Below, one piece after another: positions 1 to 6,917 of a DNA stretch of 7,086 nt. Location of the stretch: the NCBI GenBank assembly GCA_013812515.1, contig JACCTI010000302.1, positions 1 to 7,086 of the forward strand. Reading direction: 5' to 3'. The DNA is from Chthoniobacterales bacterium (lineage in GTDB: Bacteria > Verrucomicrobiota > Verrucomicrobiia > Chthoniobacterales > UBA10450). A model generated the notes under the pieces. The model was not told the DNA's origin. It saw nothing but the letters and a program-made list of their open reading frames with translations, and made no database searches. Each line of letters starts with the position of its first letter. The first letter of the stretch is position 1. The position numbers and the translations under genes were made by a program.

Positions 1-2108
1 CCGCAGACGGATTCGGAACGCGAAGTGGCGCGAGCTTCCTCCAGGTCCGGCGGTAGACCGGTCGCGGATTTAATCCACTGCCGGTCGCGTTCGATGAAGC
101 TGACCATCGCGATCGGCACTTCGAAGATCTTGGCCGCCTTCGCGGTGATCCGATCGAACGCGTCCTCCGGCAGCGTATCGAGAATGTTGAGGGCAGCGAG
201 CTCAGTCATGCGCTCTTCTTCGTTTGCAGGAATCGGCGCCGGGATCGCCTCATCTGTAATGACGACGGAGAATTTTGCGAGCTGCACGACCGCTTCCGCG
301 AGCGAGACCACGACTTCATCGGCGCCGGAGGAGCGGAGACGTTCGCCGGTTTCCACCATGTTCTCCGTCGCGCCCCAAACGCCGACCACGATCTTGATGT
401 GCGGGAGCGCAGCGCGCATCCGGCCGCAGATAAACCGTGCATGAATGTGCGTCGAGGGAGCCACCACGGAGATGCAGATCGCCTCGAATTTACCTTTCGC
501 GGCCTGCTCGATCATGTCCGCCGGGCTCAGCGACGCAGCGGTATTCTCCGCGTGAAAGCCTTGCTGCCGGAGCAGCTGCGTGAGCATCGCGCCGGCGAGC
601 TCATCGCGAGAAGCGCGTGCCGGGACGCAGAGAACGCTGCAAGTGGGGGCGGTGAGCGGAACGGCTGTGTGCTGTGCGACCGTCTTGTCGGCTTCGAGCT
701 CCGACTTCTTCGCCGGCATGGAGCCGAGGTCCTCGACCATGTCGTGGATATGCTGATGAATCGCGGTGCGCTGCTCGCTGTCGAGCTGTTCCCGCTGGGC
801 ATCGGTTTCCACGAGCGTGATCGTCGGGATCAAAACGGAGTCGTAAAGCGCGGTGAGTGAGTTCGTCTTGAGAAAAGTTTCCGCAAGGTCGCTGCCTTCC
901 GCGAGACCGAGACGAAGCAGCCGGTAGTAAATCTCCTCGTGCGGGGCGAGCGCTTGTTCTTCGCTCAAAAGGACGCTGAGAAATTGCAGCTTCGGCACAT
1001 GCCGTCCCATGACGGCGAGGCAAACCGTCAGCGGCGTAGAGAGAAGAAGACCGACTGGACCCCAGAGCCACGTCCAGAAAACCGCGGCCACAATCAGCGC
1101 CATCGAGGAGACGCCGGTGCTGGCGCCGTAGAGCCAGGGCTCGAGGACGTTCGCGTTGATCAATTCGAGGGCAATGAAAAGCGCGAGGACCAGCAGTGGC
1201 GCGAGCCAGCTGGTCGAGACGGCGAGCGAAAGAAGCAGCGGCACCGCGGCCGCGATCCAGGCGCCGACATAGGGGATGAATCGCATCAAGGCGGCGAACG
1301 CGCCCCAGAGCAGCGCGTTCGGAACCCCGATGAAATAAAGACCGATCGCGATCGAGATGCCGAAGGCGACGTTGACCAGGAACTGCATCGAGAGGTAGCG
1401 CGCCACCCGCGTGCCGGCGTCATCCATGGCACGTGTCGTGGCGCTGATCCGGCCCTGACCGATCAAACGAATCATGCGCCCGCGCAGGTCCTCGCGTTTG
1501 AAGAGCATGAAGATAACGAGCAACAGGACAAGCCCCGCGGTACCGAGGGGTCCCAGCACCCCAGTGGCCGCGCTTTGCAAAAGCTGCGGAAGCCGGCTCT
1601 GCGATTCCACGATACGGACGGGCATCGGCTGCTGGACCGTGGGGGGCATGCGCGCGCTGCGTTCCGCAGTTACGGGCGTCGGCTCCGTCGAACCGGGAGG
1701 CGGTTCCGCAGAAGTTGGGAGTTGCTTCTGCAACTCATCGACGCTGTGGGTGAAGCGCCCGAGCGCGCCGCCGGTCGGGATGCGGATCGTGCGCAGTTTG
1801 CTGTCGATATTCGCCTGGTAGTCGGGAAGCTTCGCGGCCAGATCGATGATTTGCCGCGTCAGCAACCAGCCGGTGCCGCCGATCAAACCAAACAGCATCG
1901 CGACGACGAGCAACACGGCCGCGATACGGCCGATGAAGCGTTCCATTCGCGCCACGAGGGGCGAAAGCAGGAACGTGAGCATAACCGCGAGCGCGAGCGG
2001 GATAAGAACCTCGCGCCCGACGGAAAGGACGGTGATGACGAACGCGGTCAGCAGGACCGTGAAAATCCCAGCGAGAGCAGCGGCCGATGTGTTTTTGTTC
2101 GTTCGCAT
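1..2108 (-). CDS. AI-2E family permease fused to B12-binding-like and GAF domains (C-terminus beyond window)
   Basis: A single frame stays open from the ATG at 2108 to the left edge (702 codons), so the C-terminus is missing. Residues 1-365 are an AI-2E/PerM-type inner-membrane permease. Hydrophobic pairs lie at about 10-50 and 60-85, followed by an extracytoplasmic stretch with a Pro-rich insert (131-165). The core has helices at about 185-205, 235-265 and 270-360, with family motifs IPYVGAW (278-284) and EPWLYGASTGVSS (323-335). Residues about 380-470 are a helical region and 488-615 an alternating beta/alpha region resembling a B12-binding fold. I see no DxHxxG cobalamin motif; the matching place reads VPARASRDEL. 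Residues about 633-702 begin a GAF domain (LNILDTLPEDAFDRI, then VSFIERDRQWIKSATGL). An in-frame TGA lies three codons upstream of the ATG, which supports this start. The ribosome-binding site is weak. Family members export small molecules or ions, but the substrate here is unknown. The GAF part suggests a signalling output beyond the edge (inference). Confidence 0.88.
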   Translation of the reverse strand, partial: MRTNKNTSAAALAGIFTVLLTAFVITVLSVGREVLIPLALAVMLTFLLSPLVARMERFIGRIAAVLLVVAMLFGLIGGTGWLLTRQIIDLAAKLPDYQANIDSKLRTIRIPTGGALGRFTHSVDELQKQLPTSAEPPPGSTEPTPVTAERSARMPPTVQQPMPVRIVESQSRLPQLLQSAATGVLGPLGTAGLVLLLVIFMLFKREDLRGRMIRLIGQGRISATTRAMDDAGTRVARYLSMQFLVNVAFGISIAIGLYFIGVPNALLWGAFAALMRFIPYVGAWIAAAVPLLLSLAVSTSWLAPLLVLALFIALELINANVLEPWLYGASTGVSSMALIVAAVFWTWLWGPVGLLLSTPLTVCLAVMGRHVPKLQFLSVLLSEEQALAPHEEIYYRLLRLGLAEGSDLAETFLKTNSLTALYDSVLIPTITLVETDAQREQLDSEQRTAIHQHIHDMVEDLGSMPAKKSELEADKTVAQHTAVPLTAPTCSVLCVPARASRDELAGAMLTQLLRQQGFHAENTAASLSPADMIEQAAKGKFEAICISVVAPSTHIHARFICGRMRAALPHIKIVVGVWGATENMVETGERLRSSGADEVVVSLAEAVVQLAKFSVVITDEAIPAPIPANEEERMTELAALNILDTLPEDAFDRITAKAAKIFEVPIAMVSFIERDRQWIKSATGLPPDLEEARATSRSESVC

Positions 2109-2276
2109 CCTAGTTCAATCGAGGATCGCGCAGACCGGGGCTGTAGGGATGGACGAGGGATTTAGTGCAAGGCGCCGCGCGAGCTTCCCGGGCGCGCGGA
2201 AAACCTATCGCTTTTGCGGAGCCGCGTAGATTGGGGGCCATTCACGCCCCTGCACGATTCACCCGGACTACGAGCT
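2109..2276. promoter_or_regulatory. Divergent intergenic region between the permease fusion and the SGNH hydrolase
   Basis: This 168-bp gap separates two divergently transcribed genes and should hold both promoters. On the plus strand a TAGATT hexamer (2227-2232) resembles a -10 box and would place a transcript start near 2239. No convincing -35 box lies 16-18 bp upstream (the sequence there is CCTATC). On the minus strand TTGCAC (reading leftward from about 2170) followed by TACAGC has a 19-bp spacer, which is poor. I see no strong terminator or operator palindrome. Confidence 0.3.
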
Positions 2277-3354
2277 TTGTTCATCGGCTACATAGGCTTC
2301 ACGCTTGCTCTCGCCGCGTTGGTTTACGTTTTGCGGCGAAGCCGCTTCGCAAACTTCACGTTGATGCTTCTGGCGCTCAGCCTCGGCCTGACGGCATTGG
2401 AGGGGTATTACCGGTATATTTTTGCCGAGAGTTCGGGGTTTGGGCATACGGCCGGAGAGAATTTCGAAGCGCGTTATTATCGCTTCGACAACTTTGGGCT
2501 GCGCGCCTCGAACCTACCGTTGTCCGAGACCAAGGAGAACCTCGTCGTGGCCGGCGATTCCTTTGTTTTCGGCGCCGGATTGAAGTCGCCGAAGGAACGA
2601 TTTTCGGAATTGCTGGCCGCGCGCTACGGGCAACTGCATGTCGTGAATCTCGGCCTCTCCGGTTCTGAAACGACAGATGAAATTCGGCTACTCGAGCGCT
2701 ATCTCGGCGGGACGAAGGCCTCAATTCCGCTGGTGATCGTGGCGTATTTCTTTAACGACATCCAAGGCGATCTGACCGCGGCTGACCGCGAGCGCGTGCA
2801 GCCGCCCCTTGCGCCGGCGCAACCCACGCGAGTCGACTCGGCGTTGCAGTGGATGTCTCACTACAGCCGATTCGTTGAGCTTTTTTATTTCAGGATCGGT
2901 TATCCGCGGCTCGTGCGGGAGCGGCTCGGCCAAATCCGGATGTTTTATGCCGACACGGCGGTGATGGCGCAACACATGGCCAGACTCGAGCAGCTGCGCG
3001 CCGAAGTTGCGCAGAAATTTTCCGCTCGGCTGCTGCTAGTCCTGCTGCCGTTTCTCCCGCGACGAGTTGCTGAACGACACTGAATTTTACTCGCTTTTCC
3101 GCGGTCATCTCGACGCGCACCAGTTCGATTGCATTGATATGCAGCCGGTTTTTGCACAGCGTGGCGTGAAGAAACTCCGGATTTCGCGGTTCGATCCGCA
3201 TGCAAATCCGTTTGCGAATCGTTTGATCGCGAAGGCGCTCAGCAAATACCTGGAGAAACATCCTGACCTGTTGCGACGCAAGCCCCAAGGAGGAGTCGAG
3301 CGTCGCACGTCCTGGATGCAAACGACGCCGGGCCTACAGCTGCCCCGCAAGTGA
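2277..3354 (+). pseudogene. SGNH/GDSL-type hydrolase with N-terminal membrane segments, interrupted by a +1 frameshift
   Basis: The first part, frame from TTG 2277 (or TTG 2214) to 3083, has two hydrophobic segments (roughly 2280-2335 and 2350-2400). It then has SGNH block I, GDSFVFGAG (nucleophile Ser codon 2559-2561), then NLGLSGSE (block II-like Gly) and VAYFFNDI (block III-like Asn). The family's last block, carrying the Asp and His of the triad, is in another frame: FDPHANPFANRLIA, Asp codon 3193-3195 and His codon 3199-3201, stop at 3352-3354. The protein reads naturally as ...LLVLLPF/SRDELLNDTEFYS... if one base near 3054 is skipped, so the sequence carries one extra base or lacks two. 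All catalytic blocks are present once the frames are joined. SGNH enzymes of this layout are extracytoplasmic esterases or acyl-modifying enzymes; the substrate is unknown. No ATG start exists. TTG 2277 is preferred because it lies just before the first membrane helix and downstream of a TAGATT box. Confidence 0.75.
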
Positions 3355-3509
3355 ACCAGTCACGTGACCTTTCATACGACGACCAAGAGCTCGCTGAACA
3401 CCAAGCGCATGCGGAAAGCTCTCGCGTAACAGCGCGGTGATTGCTCGTTCCGTGCGCCAAGAAGCGACTCCCGCCTAACGTTTCGGCGCTTGCGGAGAAG
3501 TGATTGGCG
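3355..3509. other. Intergenic spacer with one 10-bp palindrome
   Basis: No coding signal is convincing between the hydrolase stop and the ccsA promoter. The only structure I see is a perfect palindrome GTCACGTGAC (3359-3368), five bases after the hydrolase stop codon. It could be an operator-like site or chance. There is no U-tract-associated hairpin. Confidence 0.25.
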
Positions 3510-3538
3510 TTGTGAAGGCGGGCCGCTCGCCGTAGATT
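3510..3538 (+). promoter_or_regulatory. Sigma70-like promoter of the ccsA gene
   Basis: TTGTGA (3510-3515) and TAGATT (3533-3538) are separated by exactly 17 bp and resemble TTGACA/TATAAT. Transcription would start near 3545-3546, at or next to the TTG codon at 3547. This implies a leaderless or near-leaderless mRNA and argues against the longer reading that begins at TTG 3490. Confidence 0.55.
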
Positions 3539-3546
3539 CGCCGCCC

Positions 3547-5262
3547 TTGCAAACGCGTTACGCTCTCCTCGTTCTCCTGCTCACGTCCCTTCTCGGCCGG
3601 GGAGTTTTTGCGCAAGACGAAATGCCCGCGGCGGACACCGGCACCCTGGACTTCAAGCAATGGGGATTGCTTGCCGTCCAGGATGGCGGTCGCCGCAAAC
3701 CAGTCGACACCTTCGCGCGGGAGGCGTTGATCAAAATCACCGGACGCTCGAGTTACAACGCGCCGGGCGGGAAGGAGTGGCAGGGGAACGACTTCGTGCT
3801 CTCGGCCCTGCTCGAGACCCATGAATGGAAGACCGAGCCAATGGTTTTGGTCTCGTTAGGCAGCCTCATCGAGCAACTCAGCCTCGACAAAACCAGGCGG
3901 CGTTTTTCCTTCGCGGAGCTGAGCGGATCACCGGAGCTGAACCGGCTCGCGACCGAGGTGCACACGTTGCAGAAAGCGGAGAAGCCGCTCAATCGTCTCC
4001 AGCAGGAAGTGCGGAACGTGAGTGAACGCCTCACGCTCCTGACGCGGATCATGGACGGAAGCGCGTTCCTGATTGTGCCGTCCTCACAGAAACTGACGGA
4101 CCCGTGGGTCGTGCCGCCGGCTTTCGGCAATCACTACAAGGAGGAGCAATTTGCGCCGGTGCAGGCGCAGTTGCAGGCCTTCGCGAACGCGTATGTGAAA
4201 GCGGACGGATTCCAGTTCGCGCGCGCGGCGCAGCAGTTGCGGGAAGCGACGCGCACGCTCAGTCCCTCAATTTATCCAAGCGAAGATCAGCTCCACTTGG
4301 AGTATCGCTACAACCATTTCGACGGCTTTTACCGCGCGGCCTGGTGCTACGGCATCGCGCTCGTGATTCTGGCGACAGCTTACTTGCGCCGCAAAGCGGG
4401 CGCTCTCCAGAAAATCGGAGTGACCATCGGCGTGCTCGGCTTGCTCTTGCACGGGAGCGCGATTGCGATGCGCTGCATGATCGCGGGGCGGCCGCCCGTG
4501 ACGAACATGTACGAATCGATCATCTGGGTCTCGTTTGCCGTGACCTTTTTCGGGATGATCTTTTTTGCGCGTTATCGGGCGCCGATTTATCTGCTCGCCG
4601 CGCTGCCGGTCTCGCTTATCGCCCTCTTGCTGGTCCATCAAATGCCGATCGCGATGCCCGCCAGCATCGATCCGCTGGTGCCGGTTTTGCGCGACAACTT
4701 CTGGCTGACGATTCACGTGCTCACGATCACATTGAGCTACGCCGCCTTCGCGCTGGCAATGGGTTTTGGTCATATCCTCCTGTGGCGTTACGCCCGGAAT
4801 CCCGCGGCGACGCGAGCGGATCAGCCGATGCACTTCTGGCTCTACCGCGTCCTGCAGCTGGGCGTGTTGCTGCTCGCGGCCGGCACCATTCTTGGCGGCG
4901 TTTGGGCGAACTACTCGTGGGGCCGGTTCTGGGGCTGGGACCCGAAGGAAACCTGGGCCCTGATCGCGCTCCTTTGCTACATCCTGACGTTGCACGGCCG
5001 CCTCGCCGGGTGGTGGACGCAATTCGGTTTGGTGGTCGCGAGCGTCGTCTGTTTCCTCGCCGTTTTGATGGCTTGGTACGGGGTCAATTTCGTCCTGGGC
5101 AAAGGTCTACATAGCTATGGCTTCGGCATTGGCGGAGAAACCTACGTCGCGAGCTTCGTCCTCGGCGATCTGTTGTTCGTCGCTTTCGCAATTTGGCGAC
5201 ATCGCGCGAGCAAGCGCGTCCCGGCTGCTCGGCCCGTGCAAAGCGAAACTGTGGCGGCGTGA
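3547..5262 (+). CDS. ccsA: Cytochrome c biogenesis protein CcsA/ResC (System II haem handling)
   Basis: This 571-residue membrane protein of the System II (Ccs/Res) pathway is expected to move haem to, and hold it at, the outer face of the membrane for attachment to apocytochromes c. From TTG 3547 it begins with a signal peptide (1-22, ending GVFA before QDE). An extracytoplasmic domain of about 250 residues follows, with the GRRKPVDTFARE motif (48-60) seen in long CcsA proteins. Multiple membrane helices run from about 268 onward. Haem-related landmarks are LLHGSA (His302), NMYES (320-324), IHVLTITLSY (His390), the WWD region WANYSWGRFWGWDPKETW (453-470), LHGRLAGWW and GLHSYGFG (His522). These match the CcsA/CcmC/CcmF haem-handling family. 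A longer start at TTG 3490 would put the promoter inside the gene and spoil the signal peptide, so I chose the shorter one. No ResB/Ccs1 partner gene is visible in this window. It must be encoded elsewhere, or the N-terminal domain may serve in its place. Confidence 0.92.
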   Translation: MQTRYALLVLLLTSLLGRGVFAQDEMPAADTGTLDFKQWGLLAVQDGGRRKPVDTFAREALIKITGRSSYNAPGGKEWQGNDFVLSALLETHEWKTEPMVLVSLGSLIEQLSLDKTRRRFSFAELSGSPELNRLATEVHTLQKAEKPLNRLQQEVRNVSERLTLLTRIMDGSAFLIVPSSQKLTDPWVVPPAFGNHYKEEQFAPVQAQLQAFANAYVKADGFQFARAAQQLREATRTLSPSIYPSEDQLHLEYRYNHFDGFYRAAWCYGIALVILATAYLRRKAGALQKIGVTIGVLGLLLHGSAIAMRCMIAGRPPVTNMYESIIWVSFAVTFFGMIFFARYRAPIYLLAALPVSLIALLLVHQMPIAMPASIDPLVPVLRDNFWLTIHVLTITLSYAAFALAMGFGHILLWRYARNPAATRADQPMHFWLYRVLQLGVLLLAAGTILGGVWANYSWGRFWGWDPKETWALIALLCYILTLHGRLAGWWTQFGLVVASVVCFLAVLMAWYGVNFVLGKGLHSYGFGIGGETYVASFVLGDLLFVAFAIWRHRASKRVPAARPVQSETVAA

Positions 5263-5295
5263 TCCCGGCGACCGCGTCTTGCCTCTCGCGCGTTT

Positions 5296-5442
5296 TGTCA
5301 TCCCGAACCGCACAGACGATCGGCCAGCCTTACTTCTTCACACTGCCCTAGCCGCTGGTGTGATCCGCAGCGAATTGGAGAGCTCCTTCGGCGCGCTTCG
5401 GCAGCCTCAGACTGGCGCGCGTTCTGCGGGCGCGAGATGACA
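5296..5442. repeat. Possible 147-bp MITE-like element with imperfect terminal inverted repeats
   Basis: TGTCATCCCG (5296-5305) is matched in inverted orientation by CGAGATGACA (5433-5442); 9 of 10 positions pair. The interior is GC-rich and non-coding. TGTCATCCCGA-type ends recur in intergenic repeats of several soil bacteria, which is why I flag this pair. With only one copy in view, chance cannot be excluded. Confidence 0.35.
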
Positions 5443-5479
5443 GGCAGCTGCGCTCGCATTTGAAAGGTATCGACAAACC

Positions 5480-5485
5480 GGAGAG
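5480..5485 (+). promoter_or_regulatory. Ribosome-binding site of ctlX
   Basis: GGAGAG lies 10 bases before the ATG at 5496. This favours that ATG over the upstream in-frame TTG at 5460. It is the clearest Shine-Dalgarno sequence in the window. Confidence 0.55.
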
Positions 5486-5495
5486 ATTTCGCGCG

Positions 5496-6455
5496 ATGAC
5501 AAGGACCGAGACTCTGGCCGCCGAGCCGGGGGGGGACATTCAGCAAAGCACCGACGCGGTGCTGATGATTCGCCCGCATCGGTTCCATCCCAACCCGGAG
5601 ACGGCGGCCGATAATGCGTTCCAGAAAGCGATCGACGCGGGCGAGCTGGACGGCGTTTCGCTGGCCGCGCAACGCGAGTTCGACCTTGCGGTGAAAACCC
5701 TTCGTGATGCGGGTGTCACGGTGCACGTGGTGAATGACACCGCTACGCCCGAAAAGCCGGACGCGGTTTTCCCTAACAACTGGTTCTCGACGCATCACGA
5801 TGGTCGCGTCGCGCTCTACCCGATGTATTCCGCCGCCCGCCGCCCTGAACGCCGGCACGACGTGATCGAAGAATTGCGGAAACATTATCAGATCACTGGC
5901 GTGGTGGATTACTCCGCGTCGGAGGGCGAGGGTCGCTGCCTCGAAGGAACAGGCAGCCTCGTGCTTGACCACGTCAACAAGCTTGCCTACGCCTCGCTTT
6001 CCCACCGCACGCATCCGGAAGTGCTGGAGAAGTTTTGTGCGGATTTCGGATATGAGCCGGTGAAGTTCTGCAGCACGAGCGAGGATGGACGGCCGGTTTA
6101 CCACACCAATGTGATGATGTGCATCGCCTCCGAGTTCGCGCTCGTCGCGTTCGACTTGATCCCGGATGAAGCGGAGCGAGCGGCTGTCCGGAAGCGGCTC
6201 GAGAGGACTGGCAAAATGGTGATCGATCTCGCTCCGCGGCAGATCACGCAATTTGCCGGGAACGCGATCGAACTACATAATGCGAGGGAGAAGTTGCTCG
6301 TGCTTTCCGCGCGCGCGGCTGCGGCGTTGCATGCGGAACAGCGGGCGCAAATCGAGCGCTTCGCGCGTTTGCTCCCGCTGACTCTGCCGACCGTCGAACT
6401 CGCGGGCGGCAGCGCCCGATGCATGATCGCGACAATCCATTTGCCGTCGCGCTAG
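5496..6455 (+). CDS. ctlX: CtlX-type citrulline utilization hydrolase (amidinotransferase/deiminase superfamily)
   Basis: A 319-residue cytoplasmic enzyme of the guanidino-group-modifying superfamily. It most resembles CtlX, described as hydrolysing citrulline to ornithine, CO2 and ammonia. Visible motifs are MIRPHRFHPNPETAADNAFQ near the N-terminus, DAVFPNNWFS (Asn94, Asn95), LEGTGSLVLDH (Glu150), a histidine in VYHTNVMM (His203), and the C-terminal nucleophile in GGSARCM (Cys309). Together they form an intact Cys-His-Glu/Asp active site on the five-bladed fold. Length is close to the family norm and no interruption is seen. The ATG at 5496 has GGAGAG ten bases upstream; TTG 5460 would add 12 residues without obvious homology. 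No arginine deiminase or ornithine catabolism genes accompany it here, so it may act alone in releasing ammonia from citrulline. A related dimethylarginine or arginine hydrolase activity is the main alternative. Confidence 0.9.
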   Translation: MTRTETLAAEPGGDIQQSTDAVLMIRPHRFHPNPETAADNAFQKAIDAGELDGVSLAAQREFDLAVKTLRDAGVTVHVVNDTATPEKPDAVFPNNWFSTHHDGRVALYPMYSAARRPERRHDVIEELRKHYQITGVVDYSASEGEGRCLEGTGSLVLDHVNKLAYASLSHRTHPEVLEKFCADFGYEPVKFCSTSEDGRPVYHTNVMMCIASEFALVAFDLIPDEAERAAVRKRLERTGKMVIDLAPRQITQFAGNAIELHNAREKLLVLSARAAAALHAEQRAQIERFARLLPLTLPTVELAGGSARCMIATIHLPSR

Positions 6456-6496
6456 TCATCTGCATCCGGCGCGCCTGTCCCTGGCGAATGGGTTGC

Positions 6497-6643
6497 ATGG
6501 CAACGAAGTCGAAGAAGAGCAGCAGCAAGAAAACGGCGCCAAAGCGGAAGGCGAGCAGCAAAAAGACGAGCCGTTGTTGGCCGGGCTACGAACCGACCCC
6601 GGGGAAGAAGCCGTTTTCGCAGGGCAGCTGCAAAAAGAAGTAG
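6497..6643 (+). CDS. Small Lys/Ser-rich basic protein with CWPGYEPTPGKKPFSQGSC tail
   Basis: A 48-residue protein. Residues 1-26 are a Lys/Ser/Ala/Arg-rich, presumably disordered basic segment like those of histone-H1-like or nucleic-acid-binding tails. Residues 27-45 form a compact Cys-bounded motif, CWPGYEPTPGKKPFSQGSC, ending in three lysines. I recognise the CxGYxPxPGxKPxxxGSC pattern from small uncharacterised bacterial proteins but know no function for it. The two cysteines could pair or bind a metal (inference). ATG 6497 is preferred because the repeated basic segment starts there; ATG 6488 in the same frame would add Met-Gly-Cys. The gap to ctlX is only 32-41 bp, so co-transcription is possible. 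No strong ribosome-binding site is seen. Confidence 0.7.
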   Translation: MATKSKKSSSKKTAPKRKASSKKTSRCWPGYEPTPGKKPFSQGSCKKK

Positions 6644-6756
6644 TGGCCCGCTTCGCAGGCGAGTCGTTCTCCGGAAAGCATGTGCGCTTCCTGAATGCGA
6701 ACTCGCTTGGCTGCCATGCTGGAGCGATTTGCCTAAAGACATTTCGGTTTCCTGCA
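6644..6756. other. Intergenic spacer after the small basic protein
   Basis: I see no gene, RNA or clear terminator in these 113 bases. They lead directly into the inverted-repeat element that follows. Confidence 0.3.
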
Positions 6757-6864
6757 GTTGTAGCCGGGGGCGTCGACCCGGTGGCGCGGACGGGCTACTT
6801 CACAAGCCCGTGGAGCACGCTCCAGTGACTTCTGTCAGCCGGGGTCAACACCCCCGGCTACAAC
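6757..6864. repeat. Nested inverted-repeat element (REP doublet / BIME-like)
   Basis: The two ends are near-identical inverted copies of about 27 bp. The left arm (6757-6783) starts GTTGTAGCCGGGGG, and the reverse complement of the right arm (6838-6864) starts with the same 14 bases, with only a few differences after that. Each arm is itself palindromic: CCGGG/CCCGG at 6764-6768 and 6777-6781, and GCCGGGG/CCCCGGC at 6838-6844 and 6852-6858. Between the arms are two more perfect hairpins: a 7-bp stem 6790-6796 with 6805-6811, and TGGAGC/GCTCCA at 6811-6816 with 6819-6824. Two head-to-head palindromic units around structured DNA are typical of REP pairs mobilised by RAYT transposases. The element could also act as a transcription or mRNA-stability boundary. 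No T-run follows. Confidence 0.7.
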
Positions 6865-6917
6865 TCGCGTGTCGAGCCGAGAACGATTTTCGGCAGATGC
6901 TCTAGGGTATGCCTGGC

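Larger units (their letters stand above)
5263..5495. other. Intergenic region between ccsA and ctlX
   Basis: This stretch of about 230 bp has no credible gene. It contains a possible palindromic repeat element (listed separately), a weak 6-bp hairpin TCACAC/GTGTGA (5338-5343 with 5358-5363), and the 5' region of ctlX. I see no classical terminator with a T-run. Confidence 0.4.

Noticed and set aside
939..2165. A 408-codon plus-strand open frame rich in Arg, Asp, Glu and Gln.
   Set aside because: It is antisense to the AI-2E permease region, has low-complexity charged composition typical of GC-rich shadow frames and shows no recognisable domain.
2165..2668. A 167-codon plus-strand open frame overlapping the start of the SGNH hydrolase.
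   Set aside because: It is Arg-rich without a domain, while the overlapping frame encodes membrane helices and the GDSF block.
3490..3546. The 19-codon upstream extension of ccsA starting at TTG 3490.
   Set aside because: It contains the promoter hexamers and would place a charged stretch before a good signal peptide.
4104..5114. A 336-codon plus-strand open frame inside ccsA.
   Set aside because: It is a shifted-frame shadow; the overlapping ccsA frame carries clear family motifs and membrane helices.
5338..5363. Hairpin TCACAC/GTGTGA as a ccsA terminator.
   Set aside because: The stem is only 6 bp with a 14-base loop, is not GC-rich and has no following T-run.
5298..6251. A 317-codon minus-strand open frame.
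   Set aside because: It is antisense to ctlX, whose catalytic motifs are intact; the antisense product is Arg/His-rich with no motif.
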